The position numbers and the translations under genes are program-made. From a virus: a stretch of DNA of 22,264 bases. Where the stretch lies: positions 1-22,264 of the IMG/VR virus record IMGVR_UViG_3300038954_000191; one strand, given 5' to 3'. The stretch's first letter is position 1; each line of letters opens with the position of its first letter. Below are positions 6,577-14,653 of the stretch, piece after piece. The notes under the pieces were generated by a model. The model saw only the letters and a list, made by a program, of their open reading frames with translations, was not told the DNA's origin and made no database searches.

Positions 6577-7700
6577 TACTCAGTCATCCTAATCGTTGCT
6601 TCGACTGACTCGACCGATGACTCCGTCCAGTCCGCTGCGTCTGGGTCTTTCTGATGAAACTCTTGAACGTTGACAACACCGGAAACCCCCATGCCAGGAA
6701 TCCCCATATCGTCCTCGTCCGCTGTACCGTTGTCGCATCCGATATGTAGGTTAGGTGTCCCGTCCACCACTTCACAAGCTACGTCGAATCGAACACCGTG
6801 TACCGTCGAGACCCCGTCGAGTGGCGTCAAGTCGTAGTGGTCGTCGTCACCGGTTGCCGTGGCGTCCACGTAATCGGTTTCGTCGACATCGGTGTCATCG
6901 ACCAACGCGTAGTTGTCGGAGCCAGTGCTGGGTGTCCAGTCATTCGGAACCGCGTCTCCGCTCGGTCGCATAGCAAGCACGCGACACGCCCCAAGTGGGG
7001 CAGTGTGTTCAACGCCGTCAATCTCCATCGCGTACAAGTCATCGAACGCGAACCGGCTACCTCCCGTTTGGTTCGTGTTACCAGAGCAACCGATACGGAA
7101 TCCGTACGACGTGAAGAACGTGAAGGTAGTCATATTTTCGGCACCGGTGTCGAGCACTTCGTTGCCGTCGACATAAATCTTCATGTAACCGCCGTTACCG
7201 CTAGTCGTGAACTTCCACTCAAGCTCAATGTAGTGCCACGTATCGGCGGTCAAACAATCCGTAGCCGTGTGCGAACCCCCGGCTGTTAGCGAGGTTCCGT
7301 CAGAGTCACGACGGACAGTGTAAGCAGTAGACGTAGCACCAGTCATCAGTTGAAAGATGCTAGACTGGACCGACGGCGTGGTTGCCGCGTTGAAGAACCG
7401 AAACCCTACACACATGATCGGTGCAGACGAGTTCGCCGGTAACTTGTAGTCGGGGTTTCGACCGGCTCCGTCCGGAAACTCGTAATTCAACCACTCGGAG
7501 CGAGTGTTATCAACGTCTGGAAATTCGATCGCGAAACCGACCGCCTCAAAGTCGTCGATAATAGACAGACTGCCACCGTGACCGCCACTGATCGCTTGGA
7601 ACAGTTGGCGGTTGGTGTTGTTAAAGAGAGCCTCCACGTCCGACCCAGAAGAACTGGTGTCGCCGTATGACTCGAATCCGTCGCACAAGAATACAGTCAT
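6576..7700 (-). CDS. Concanavalin A/LamG-like lectin-fold tail protein
   Basis: Residues about 1-235 read as a jelly-roll of the LamG/concanavalin type. Evidence includes SEWLNYEF and the pair DTWHYIELEWKF (about 158-169) with GGYMKIYVDGNEVLDTG (about 175-191), the characteristic central strands of this fold, closing with AFDDLYAMEIDG. A second domain from about 236 starts RVLAMRPSGDAVPNDWTPSTGSD and ends in strands near ESVEATIRM. I have seen this pairing in phage structural proteins with no proven role. Sugar binding at the tail tip, or decoration of the virion, is the likely job. The start follows GGAGGA, the strongest ribosome binding site in this part of the operon, suggesting high output. 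No signal peptide is present. Receptor binding is inferred, not shown. Confidence 0.7.
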   Translation of the reverse strand: MTVFLCDGFESYGDTSSSGSDVEALFNNTNRQLFQAISGGHGGSLSIIDDFEAVGFAIEFPDVDNTRSEWLNYEFPDGAGRNPDYKLPANSSAPIMCVGFRFFNAATTPSVQSSIFQLMTGATSTAYTVRRDSDGTSLTAGGSHTATDCLTADTWHYIELEWKFTTSGNGGYMKIYVDGNEVLDTGAENMTTFTFFTSYGFRIGCSGNTNQTGGSRFAFDDLYAMEIDGVEHTAPLGACRVLAMRPSGDAVPNDWTPSTGSDNYALVDDTDVDETDYVDATATGDDDHYDLTPLDGVSTVHGVRFDVACEVVDGTPNLHIGCDNGTADEDDMGIPGMGVSGVVNVQEFHQKDPDAADWTESSVESVEATIRMTE

Positions 7701-7724
7701 GGCATTCCTCCAAAGAGTTGAGGA

Positions 7725-8225
7725 TTAGCCGCTGACGGTATACGTCACCTTGAGCACGTCGCCGGACACGACAGAAGCGTTGCTGCTGAATGCAGCCGTC
7801 GCCCACAAGGTACCGGTGGTGCCGGACTTCGTGCTATCGCTTGACACGAAGATACCCTTGATGGTCGCCGTGGCGTTCATCGTGAAGTCGACGGTCGTGC
7901 TGTTAGTCACGGCACGAGACGCGGCTGCGTCAGGGTTCCAGGCAACACGAGTGGACTCGTCGTAGCTGGTGTTTTCTGACCAACCAGAGTGAGACGACAT
8001 CGTGTCCGCGTTGTCGAATGCGGTAAACCCGCTGTTGTCGACTAGACCGACGTAGTGAGTCGTGTCCTGAGTACCACCGTTGAATCCGGCGTCCAACAGA
8101 TAGTGGATACCTTCATCGACGATGCCGTTGAACACTTCCTCTTCCCACTTGAGGTTACCATCCTTATCAAAGCATTGCACCTTGACAGGGTTCAGGAAGT
8201 CGATCTTTTCTTTTAAGCCTTTCAT
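7725..8225 (-). CDS. Phage structural protein of unknown role, 166 aa
   Basis: This protein begins with a short charged helix and then shows an order I recognise from many phage structural modules: EVFNGIVDEGIHYLLDAGFNGGTQ (about 31-54), HYVGLVDNSGF, then SYDESTRVAW, a run of Thr/Ser strands (TVDFTMNATATIKGIFVSS) and a final SGDVLKVTYTVSG. It is a small all-beta protein, perhaps a tail-tip or decoration subunit. Its ATG overlaps the tape-measure stop as ATGA and it precedes the lectin-like gene, so it belongs to the tail-tip set. No enzymatic motif is visible. The family is recurrent, but I know of no established function. Confidence 0.6.
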   Translation of the reverse strand: MKGLKEKIDFLNPVKVQCFDKDGNLKWEEEVFNGIVDEGIHYLLDAGFNGGTQDTTHYVGLVDNSGFTAFDNADTMSSHSGWSENTSYDESTRVAWNPDAAASRAVTNSTTVDFTMNATATIKGIFVSSDSTKSGTTGTLWATAAFSSNASVVSGDVLKVTYTVSG

Positions 8226-11200
8226 AGCCTTGTAGTTCCTCGTCGGAGTTCGCGTTTGATGGAAATGGCAATGTCACGACCAGTCTGGCCGGGCACATTG
8301 GATGATGAAGAGACGTTGATGTCTCCGATAGTGATGTTCGTGTCGCCCGTGTCGCGACCGGCACCGCTAGGTGCGTTACCAGCATTGATAGCTTGTAACT
8401 CTGGCAGGAAGTCCCGCGACGATTTCTGGTTGACCACAAACTCGTCGGGGGACAGCATCGCGGGGATTGTATCCTGACCCCGACCGCTACCTCCGTTGTT
8501 ACGGTACAGTGGACGACCACCGAAGTACAACCCATTTGAGCTGTTCTGGGCGTTCTGCTGTGCTGCTTCCTGTGCGGTTTGTAAAGCCTGCTGTGCGATG
8601 TCAAGCAACGCTTGATACGCTCCCTTGGCATTATTCGCCGCAGCTTGTAAACCGTTGGTAGCCGTCGTGACCGCGTTCAAGCCACGCCCCACCGATTGTG
8701 CAGCAGTCCCAATAGCAGCGACGTTTTCCTTCCCCGTAACAGCACGCAACTTGATTTCTGCCAGAGCCTTGTTGACGGTTTCGAACCCCTCTGAGTCTAC
8801 GTCAAGACCTAACTCCTGTACGTCCGACGTACTGATTTGCTCAACCAGTTGGCGTGCCGCTTCCAGGTTTGCTGGGTCGAATGCCTTTCGTGCCTCCACG
8901 CCTTCCAGCGTAGACTCCGCCGCAGCGATCGCATTGTTTACGGCCTCGGTCAGAAACTCTGCCTGTGCGTCACTGAACGGTGCGAAGATCGACCCGGCGT
9001 TCTCTGCAATAGCCGCAGGAGCCTGACGTAGATTTTCGATGAGAGTCCGCAGTTGTTCCTCGGTCAACTGATTGAGTTGACCTAACTGTTGCCTCAACGG
9101 CTCTGTCAGCGAGGAAGCATCGTCCCCGAACAACTTGGATTCTTTGAACGCTTGTGCGAGTGCCAACTGTGCGTCTGCGGCAGCGGCGTTCGCATTCGCG
9201 GTCGAAGTCTCAATAGTGCTCGCGAGGTTCTGCTGTTCCTTGTAAACGTCCAGAGCCGCGTTCGCAGTGTTCAACAACTGATCGCCCGGCAGTCCACCTT
9301 GTGCAACCGCGTCATTAACTGCATCGGCCACGACGCTGCTTCCAGTCCCTTCCGCCAAATCTTGGATGTTGGCGGTTAGAGTCACGGCGGCTTTCAAGTC
9401 CGTCGCGTTCGCAAGGTCTTCGCGAAGTTGGTCAATGGCGTTCGACCAATCAACATTAGTAGCCTCCAAACCTTCCGACACGTTGTCGATAGCCTCTTGG
9501 AACTGCTCCTTCAAGTCGAAGGTTTCAAGAACCTTAGACTCGCCAGCTTCGAGCAAAGCATCGCGGGCTTCGTTGGTTTCGTCGACCAACCGATCCTTCA
9601 ACGCGTTGATGTTTTCCTGCGGGGCACCTTCACTGACCGCAGAGGCGAGTTCCTTACGAACGTCGAGCACGTCTTGCAACTGACGTTGTGCCTCACCGCT
9701 CAACCGGTTGAAGATTTGCTCTTGCTCAAGCAACGCTTGATTGCCGACTTCTTCTCGCTGCCGATTCAACTCCCGCTCGACAGCGATCTGAGACGTGATG
9801 GCTTCCTGTACGCCAGCCTGGGCTTCCCTGATCTGTGCAGCGTTCCCGGCCCGCTTCGCAGCGGACAGTGCTGCCCTGGCTTCCTGCACGGCGATCTCTG
9901 CCGTGTTTCGAGCGATCTCTTGGGACTCTTCGGACAGACCGACATTGGCGGCACGGGCGAACGCCAGAGCAGTCTTTTCTGCGGATCGGGTCAACCGACG
10001 TGCAGCTTGTTCCGTTTCGTCGAGACCTTCCAGGCTGATCTCGAATGAGAATTCTTCCAGGTCTGCTCGGAAGCCACGGATTCGGTCACGTCCCGCGAGA
10101 ATCTCGTCGTCGATTTCTTTGATCGAGTCTCGAATCTGATCGAGCACGCGTTTCCGTGCGTCGCCGAATGCGTCGAGCAACGTGGTCTCAACTGCGGCGA
10201 TGTCGCCAGCTCGGACGTTGAACGCGTCTACGATCTCCCGACCGGTCTCCCTGGCTGACTCGCCTACTCGATTGATAATGTTGTCCGTGTTTCGCAGTGC
10301 GTCTTCGACTTCCTTGATTTTGTCTGCTTCAAGGTCTTCGACGGTTTCCGCAAACGCTTTCAGCCGATCGACTTCCAGCTTCGCAGTTTCTTCTGCCAAG
10401 TTGGATGCTGAGTCTGCCAACGCACGGAACAACTCAACCGCACCTTGTGCTGCTGCGGCAGTCGCCAGGAATGCCAGCACGGGCGGGAAGGCAACTGACG
10501 TAGCAACTCTGAATTTCGTTACGGCTACAGTTGCTCCGCCGATTCCTACCGCCAACGCAGAGATAGCAATGGCACCCTTCTCGCTACCTTGTGTAAGGAA
10601 CAAGAATGCGTTTACGACAGTATTCTGTAGTTGAAGTGCCCTATCGCCGAGACGTGTGAAGATAACTTCCAACTCTGCTGCGTTCCGTGCGGCTTCTCGT
10701 GCCGCCGTACTCTCGATACCAGCGATCGCGTCGCTCAACCTTTCAGCGGATCGTGCTGATCGGTCTGCGGTCTCCGCGTAGAGTTCACCGTTCTCGGTCA
10801 ACACGTTCAAGACACCAACGTTGGCACGGATCGTGTTGAATAGCCGAGCGAGCCCGTCTTCGTTTCCTTCGGTCGCCTTCTCCAACTCCTGTAGAGCCGC
10901 GACGAATCCGCCGCTCCGCTCGGACAGTTCTTGGAACCCTGCCACACCGAGTTCGTCATAAACAGCTTGCAGTGCCTTCGTCGGCTTAATCAACTTGTTG
11001 AAGACGTTACGCAACTGAGTGGTCGCGACGTTCGCCTTCGTACCGGTCAACGTAATCGTTGCCAGCGAGTCAGTGAGTTCCTTAAAGCTGACACCCAATT
11101 GAATTGCGAGTGGTGACAGCGTACCGAGTGAAGACTCAAGGTCGCCCAACGTGATACGACCGGCGTTAATTGTCCCGAAGAATTGCCCGGAGATACCGTT

Positions 11201-11851
11201 GACAGCTTCCGCGTTTTCGCCGAACGTTTTGTAGACCGACGACAACGCGTTGACCGCTTGAGTTAAATCACCGCCCGTGACGAGTGCTAGTTCTTGTGCT
11301 TCGGTGCGAAGAATCTCAAGGGTACCCTCCGTGTCGGACAGGTCGTTCTGCAACGCCTCGAAAGCGGCACCGCTAACTTCTTCGATCGGCCTACCTAACT
11401 CTGCGGCGAGTTGTTCGAGTTCGTCTCGAATCTTAGCGAAGCCCAATTGGTCTGCGTCGATCGCGGCAATACGCGATACTTGCAATTGGAATTCAGCGGC
11501 GGCGTCCGCAGCATCGAAGAACCCCTGCGTCACCGCACTGATCGCGGCGAAGATGATCTGCGATTCGATGATCCGGCCAACATCCCGGTAGGACAAGCCG
11601 ATAGCCTGGACAGACTTCGACGCCTTACGAGAGGCTCGGTCTACGTTATTCGCCGCCTTTGCACCAGACTTCCCAAACCGTTCGGCAGACTGTGCGATCT
11701 GCTCAAACCCCTGACCACCGATGTTCTTGTCGGCGACAGCCTGGAACGCCCCCATCGACTGAGCCGCGTTGTCCAACGCGGTGTCCAGTTTATTAAGGTT
11801 TGACACCGCACTAGCGGTGGTGATTTGGATTTCGCTTGAATAGACGGTCAT
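8222..11851 (-). CDS. Tape measure protein
   Basis: At 1209 residues this is the longest gene. It sits just after the chaperone region, as tape measures do. Residues about 90-350 match the TP901-type tape measure core, including AAEFQLQVSRIAA, GGDLTQAVNALSSVYKTFG and GRITLGDLESSLGTLSPLA. A hydrophobic stretch at about 425-475 could insert into the host membrane during DNA entry. Residues about 480-950 are Ala/Glu/Arg-rich helix, probably coiled coil. The C-terminus carries GRGQDTIPAMLSPDEFVVN, a short motif shared by many tape measures. By the usual rule of about 0.15 nm per residue, the tail would be near 180 nm long (inference). The ATG directly follows the upstream stop. No peptidase or muralytic domain was recognised. 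Confidence 0.93.
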   Translation of the reverse strand: MTVYSSEIQITTASAVSNLNKLDTALDNAAQSMGAFQAVADKNIGGQGFEQIAQSAERFGKSGAKAANNVDRASRKASKSVQAIGLSYRDVGRIIESQIIFAAISAVTQGFFDAADAAAEFQLQVSRIAAIDADQLGFAKIRDELEQLAAELGRPIEEVSGAAFEALQNDLSDTEGTLEILRTEAQELALVTGGDLTQAVNALSSVYKTFGENAEAVNGISGQFFGTINAGRITLGDLESSLGTLSPLAIQLGVSFKELTDSLATITLTGTKANVATTQLRNVFNKLIKPTKALQAVYDELGVAGFQELSERSGGFVAALQELEKATEGNEDGLARLFNTIRANVGVLNVLTENGELYAETADRSARSAERLSDAIAGIESTAAREAARNAAELEVIFTRLGDRALQLQNTVVNAFLFLTQGSEKGAIAISALAVGIGGATVAVTKFRVATSVAFPPVLAFLATAAAAQGAVELFRALADSASNLAEETAKLEVDRLKAFAETVEDLEADKIKEVEDALRNTDNIINRVGESARETGREIVDAFNVRAGDIAAVETTLLDAFGDARKRVLDQIRDSIKEIDDEILAGRDRIRGFRADLEEFSFEISLEGLDETEQAARRLTRSAEKTALAFARAANVGLSEESQEIARNTAEIAVQEARAALSAAKRAGNAAQIREAQAGVQEAITSQIAVERELNRQREEVGNQALLEQEQIFNRLSGEAQRQLQDVLDVRKELASAVSEGAPQENINALKDRLVDETNEARDALLEAGESKVLETFDLKEQFQEAIDNVSEGLEATNVDWSNAIDQLREDLANATDLKAAVTLTANIQDLAEGTGSSVVADAVNDAVAQGGLPGDQLLNTANAALDVYKEQQNLASTIETSTANANAAAADAQLALAQAFKESKLFGDDASSLTEPLRQQLGQLNQLTEEQLRTLIENLRQAPAAIAENAGSIFAPFSDAQAEFLTEAVNNAIAAAESTLEGVEARKAFDPANLEAARQLVEQISTSDVQELGLDVDSEGFETVNKALAEIKLRAVTGKENVAAIGTAAQSVGRGLNAVTTATNGLQAAANNAKGAYQALLDIAQQALQTAQEAAQQNAQNSSNGLYFGGRPLYRNNGGSGRGQDTIPAMLSPDEFVVNQKSSRDFLPELQAINAGNAPSGAGRDTGDTNITIGDINVSSSSNVPGQTGRDIAISIKRELRRGTTRL

Positions 11852-12355
11852 TTAGAATTTCTTCCTGCCAAACAATCGAGCTAGAAAGGGCAGTTCTTTC
11901 AGACGCTTTTCGACGACGGCTTGTGCCGCACGCTCGCCCGCTTTACGGAATTCATAAGGTGTAGGTTCGATCAACCGAGAAAATAGACCTTCCGTCCTGG
12001 GCTGAACGTTGGTCGTCTCGTTGGCGATGAGATAGCGTAGAGTAGTCTCGTAGTAGAAGCTGTACGAAGCCACGCCATCTTTCTCGATACCTCCACGCGA
12101 ATGAAGTCTACCGAGTGCGATCCGGTTTGGAGCGTTAGACTCTGGGAGGATTGGTACAGTCTCGCCTACCGCTCGGGCGAGAGATTGGAGGGTTGCCCGC
12201 GACGCACCAGACCAAACCGGGATGATACTTAGAGCGGCACGGACCCATGCACGTGCCGCCTCTTCGATCGTCTCCTTCACATAACTATCGGCGTCTCTTA
12301 GAACGAGTCGCTGTAGTGTTGGGAGTTGTAGGCTTGCTTTGGACTGAATCGTCAT
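11852..12355 (-). CDS. Tail-completion-like protein (HK97 gp10-like), 167 aa
   Basis: The protein has a helical start with EEAARAWVRAALSIIPVWSG (about 31-50), followed by SRATLQSLA and later YSFYYETTLRYLIANE (about 97-112). The SIIPVWSGASRATL segment and the later aromatic strand recall HK97 gp10-type tail-completion proteins. The basic C-terminus (VEKRLKELPFLARLFGRKKF) is amphipathic. These proteins usually lie before the tail tube gene, so its place between chaperone and tape measure is unusual; it may instead be a tape-measure partner. The first 71 bases overlap the frameshift extension of the chaperone gene in another frame. The start follows GCAGGTGCC, a weak ribosome binding site. Confidence 0.5.
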   Translation of the reverse strand: MTIQSKASLQLPTLQRLVLRDADSYVKETIEEAARAWVRAALSIIPVWSGASRATLQSLARAVGETVPILPESNAPNRIALGRLHSRGGIEKDGVASYSFYYETTLRYLIANETTNVQPRTEGLFSRLIEPTPYEFRKAGERAAQAVVEKRLKELPFLARLFGRKKF

Positions 12356-12521
12356 GGCACCTGCGTTGATGGTAGGCGATAATCTTTGCCTGGGTCATTA
12401 CATCGCAGTCGTCGAACGACTGCTTGACACCGGGCGGCAGGACACCTATTCGCTCACACGCTGCCCAGACTGCGAATTCTCCGGTGTGGTTTGGAGGCCA
12501 GAGGATTCTGCCTTGTCCGCC
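12285..12521 (-). CDS. Tail chaperone -1 frameshift extension (78 residues, GT-type)
   Basis: Directly after the chaperone frame, the -1 frame stays open to a TAG at 12285-12287 and has no credible start of its own. It reads EFAVWAACERIGVLPPGVKQ and then MTQAKIIAYHQRR, with Trp/Glu/Ile-rich helices ending in a basic tail. Such downstream segments are typical of the long form of tail assembly chaperones (lambda gpGT, HK97 and others), which bridge the tape measure and the tail tube subunits. A slip at CAGGGGGCG (12518-12526) would give a fusion of about 149 plus 78 residues. The last 71 bases overlap the start of the next gene. Existence of the open frame is certain; frameshifting is inferred. 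Confidence 0.7.
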   Translation of the reverse strand, partial: GGQGRILWPPNHTGEFAVWAACERIGVLPPGVKQSFDDCDVMTQAKIIAYHQRRCHDDSVQSKPTTPNTTATRSKRRR

Positions 12522-12967
12522 CCCTGACCACGTAGAAAAGATTCACGGGCCGCTTTCAGCTTGGCTTCGTTCAGAGCGTTCGCGTCAAGCACCAGGGTTT
12601 GGACGCGGTTCAGTTCCACGTCCGACAAACCCGCTTCGCGGAGTTCTTCGATCCACTTGGGCCACGTGCTGGGCTTCTTGGGATCGACTTCGCCCCATTC
12701 GATTTCCGAGGGTTCCAGCGACTTCACGCAAATGTACGCATAGCGTCGCTCGCCCCATTGTTCGATCTGGCGAACGTATTCGTCCGTGATGTGATCCTCT
12801 TTCTTGCCACCTTTGACCAAACGCTTCGCGGGTTCGGGTTTCGGGCAGAGGGTGTCAAACTCTTCCATGTTCGGGACAGCCTGAGCCTTGAAGACAAGGT
12901 CGTCGCCGGGTCGTGGCAGCACGAGGACTTCCTCGCACTTCGTAACTTCTACGCCACCAATTTTCAT
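12446..12967 (-). CDS. Tail assembly chaperone, short form (gpG-type)
   Basis: This 173-residue acidic protein lies between the tail tube genes and the tape measure, the standard place of the tail assembly chaperone. It begins with strands (KIGGVEVTKCEEVLVLPRPGDDLVF), then a predicted helical region with DEYVRQIEQWGERRYAYICVKSL (about 62-84) and a Gln/Ser-rich end. The short form is made in frame; a minority of ribosomes should shift -1 to add the extension ending at 12285. Such proteins coat the tape measure during tail assembly and are absent from the virion. The start follows GGAGAG with good spacing, just after the hairpin terminator. Sequence similarity in this family is poor, so the call rests on place, size and the frameshift layout. 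Confidence 0.75.
   Translation of the reverse strand: MKIGGVEVTKCEEVLVLPRPGDDLVFKAQAVPNMEEFDTLCPKPEPAKRLVKGGKKEDHITDEYVRQIEQWGERRYAYICVKSLEPSEIEWGEVDPKKPSTWPKWIEELREAGLSDVELNRVQTLVLDANALNEAKLKAARESFLRGQGADKAESSGLQTTPENSQSGQRVSE
12518..12526 (-). promoter_or_regulatory. Candidate -1 ribosomal slip site (CAG GGG GCG)
   Basis: In the zero frame the codons are CAG GGG GCG, with five consecutive G. A glycine tRNA on GGG can move back one base and still pair perfectly with GGG. The site lies within the window where a shift must occur, after the last -1 frame stop (a TGA spanning CCC GTG AAT about 21 bases upstream) and before the zero-frame stop at 12446. It is not the classical X XXY YYZ heptamer, because the next codon re-pairs poorly. 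TTT at the nearby TCT TTT CTA is a second candidate. Confidence 0.4.
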
Positions 12968-13000
12968 TCTATCTCTCCGCAGGATAGGTTAAGGTAAAGA

Positions 13001-13025
13001 GGGAGCCTGCACGTTACAGGCTCCC
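13001..13025 (-). terminator. Hairpin terminator or attenuator after the tail tube pair
   Basis: Perfect 9-base arms GGGAGCCTG and CAGGCTCCC (13001-13009 and 13017-13025) enclose a 7-base loop. On the minus strand the hairpin is followed by TCTTTACCTT. It sits 17 bases after the stop of the second tail tube gene and before the chaperone. It probably ends a share of transcripts here, so the abundant tail tube is made in excess over the chaperone and tape measure. The T run is interrupted, so read-through is expected. Confidence 0.65.
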
Positions 13026-13042
13026 GTTGTTAGAGACTCAGC

Positions 13043-13786
13043 TTATGAGCAAGAGTCGTTGTCAGACCGCGTCACCGTCGCGTCGGTCGCGTTGCACTGA
13101 CCGGACACGCTGATCGCGGCATCGTTCACCGAGTAGTCCAGCGTTTCGTACCGGAAGTCGGGCAGGAGGATTTCCTGGTCTTCGTCGGTACCGCACGGAA
13201 CACAGTGAAGGATGATAACGTCAACAGCGTACGGTTCGCACAAGTCACTCGAACTGGACACCCACTCGCTGGCTTCGCCGGTTTGCTTGAGGGCGTCGAC
13301 AGGGGTGGGAGTCGCGTCAGTCGAAGCGGTCACGTACTCGAACGTGAACGCGATGTCGACGGACATTGGTTGATCCTGTCCCTGTCGAACAGTGTCCAGA
13401 ACGTCGCGGTCACGATCGTAAATGAATTCACGAGTTTCCGACCAACTGATTTCACCTTCGCCAACTTGGATTTCCAACCGTTGCGGTAGGAAGGTGATAG
13501 TCGAGTCGTCCGCTTCCGTAGCAGTTGCGGCGGGCGTGAACGTAATATCGGTCGTGGTGCCGGACGTAGGCGTACGAGCCGTCACCGTGTAGGTCGTGTC
13601 GGCGGTCGCAAACTGAAAGCGAGCACCGATCGGCACCTGATCGTCGACTGTGGTGTTCAAAGAAACGGTGTCGATGCTGACAGTGGTGTCGCTGACTGAA
13701 ACGCCACCGGCGTCATCGACCAGAGCCGTCCCGCTGAGACCGTCTTGGAGGTAGAGAGTCGTGTCTCGAAGTTGAATACGTGCCAT
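13043..13786 (-). CDS. Major tail tube protein, copy 2
   Basis: This 247-residue protein is the second of two tandem tail-tube-like paralogs. It shares an identical 19-residue start and a near-identical C-terminal 149 residues (99-247, three substitutions) with the preceding gene. Only residues about 20-98 differ clearly. The shared part has QVGEGEISWSETREFIYDRDR and DQPMSVDIAFTFEYV, in keeping with the beta-sandwich of long-tail tube proteins, though I infer the fold from position and pattern. A Cys-containing region (CEPY, HCVPCG, GQCNATD, SCS) lies near the end. The variable part contains PIGARF, YTVTARTPTS and DITFTP, reading as a beta domain on the tube surface. The start follows AAGGA eight bases upstream. 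The terminator at 13001-13025 follows. Confidence 0.8.
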   Translation of the reverse strand: MARIQLRDTTLYLQDGLSGTALVDDAGGVSVSDTTVSIDTVSLNTTVDDQVPIGARFQFATADTTYTVTARTPTSGTTTDITFTPAATATEADDSTITFLPQRLEIQVGEGEISWSETREFIYDRDRDVLDTVRQGQDQPMSVDIAFTFEYVTASTDATPTPVDALKQTGEASEWVSSSSDLCEPYAVDVIILHCVPCGTDEDQEILLPDFRYETLDYSVNDAAISVSGQCNATDATVTRSDNDSCS

Positions 13787-13821
13787 TTGGCTATTCCTTT
13801 ACGGGTTGTAGTTGGTGGTGT

Positions 13822-14580
13822 TTACGCACAGGAGTCGTTGTTAGACCGTGTCACCGTCGCGTCGGTTGCGTTACACTGACCACTGACGCTGATTGCGGCG
13901 TCGTTCACTGAGTAGTCCAGAGTTTCGTATCGGAAGTCAGGCAGGAGGATTTCCTGGTCTTCGTCGGTACCGCACGGAACACAGTGAAGGATGATAACGT
14001 CAACAGCGTACGGCTCACACAAGTCGCTTGAGCTGGACACCCATTCGCTGGCTTCGCCGGTTTGCTTGAGAGCGTCGACAGGAGTGGGAGTTGCGTCCGT
14101 GGTCGCGGTCACGTATTCGAACGTGAACGCAATGTCGACGGACATCGGCTGGTCCTGACCTTGTCGGACAGTGTCCAGAACGTCGCGGTCACGATCGTAA
14201 ATGAATTCACGAGTTTCCGACCAACTGATTTCGCCTTCACCAACTTGGATTTCCAACCGTTGCGGTAGGAAGGTCAAACCGTCATCGTCTGCCGGGACGT
14301 TGCCCGTGGCCAACGCCGGGGTAAATGTGATGTCGGTGGTTGGACTTGCACTCGTCGGGGTGCGAGCCGTCACGGTGTGGACAGTTCCATCGCCAGTGTC
14401 GATAGTAAACCTCGCCCCAATCGGCACCAGAGCGTCGTCGCTCGTGTTGAGGCTGACGGCGTCGATCGTCAGGGTGGTGTCAGTGGCGGCAGGAGCGGTC
14501 GACGGTTGGTCGACTGTGGCGGAGCCGCTTAACCCGTCTTGCAGGTAAAGGGTGGTGTCTCGAAGTTGAATACGAGCCAT
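13822..14580 (-). CDS. Major tail tube protein, copy 1
   Basis: This 252-residue protein is the first of the two tail tube paralogs and follows the tail terminator candidate. It has the same first 19 residues and the same last 149 as the next gene, apart from three substitutions. The middle (about 20-103) is five residues longer and diverged, but keeps the pattern PIGARF, HTVTARTPTS, DITFTP and a DDD(G)LTFLP end. Two tail tube genes can let a phage build a tail of mixed subunits or swap surface domains, as when a minority variant carries an extra domain. The start follows GAGGA eight bases upstream, the same spacing as copy 2, so the leader was duplicated too. Synonymous differences in the matching region rule out a trivial assembly duplicate. 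Confidence 0.8.
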   Translation of the reverse strand: MARIQLRDTTLYLQDGLSGSATVDQPSTAPAATDTTLTIDAVSLNTSDDALVPIGARFTIDTGDGTVHTVTARTPTSASPTTDITFTPALATGNVPADDDGLTFLPQRLEIQVGEGEISWSETREFIYDRDRDVLDTVRQGQDQPMSVDIAFTFEYVTATTDATPTPVDALKQTGEASEWVSSSSDLCEPYAVDVIILHCVPCGTDEDQEILLPDFRYETLDYSVNDAAISVSGQCNATDATVTRSNNDSCA

Positions 14581-14632
14581 TTGGTTATTCCTCTAAGGAG
14601 ATTTGGTTTCACGTGAAGGTGTTGCACAATTC

Positions 14633-14646
14633 CCCGGGTCGCCGGG
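14633..14646 (-). other. Short GC hairpin between tail terminator and tail tube genes
   Basis: A CCCGG/CCGGG 5-bp stem with a GTCG loop lies eight bases past the stop of the 157-residue gene. Next to it is a TTCACGTGAA palindrome (14608-14617). There is no T run, so it is not a clear terminator; it may be a processing or mRNA-stability element. Support is weak. Confidence 0.25.
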
Positions 14647-14653
14647 TCGGACG

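Noticed and set aside
9428-10048. Plus-strand open frame opposite the tape measure gene.
   Set aside because: Leu/Arg-rich antisense of a helical Ala/Glu-rich protein; such frames arise by codon bias alone.
13043-14580. The second tail tube copy as an assembly error.
   Set aside because: The matching halves contain many synonymous differences and the middles are clearly different, so two real genes are present.
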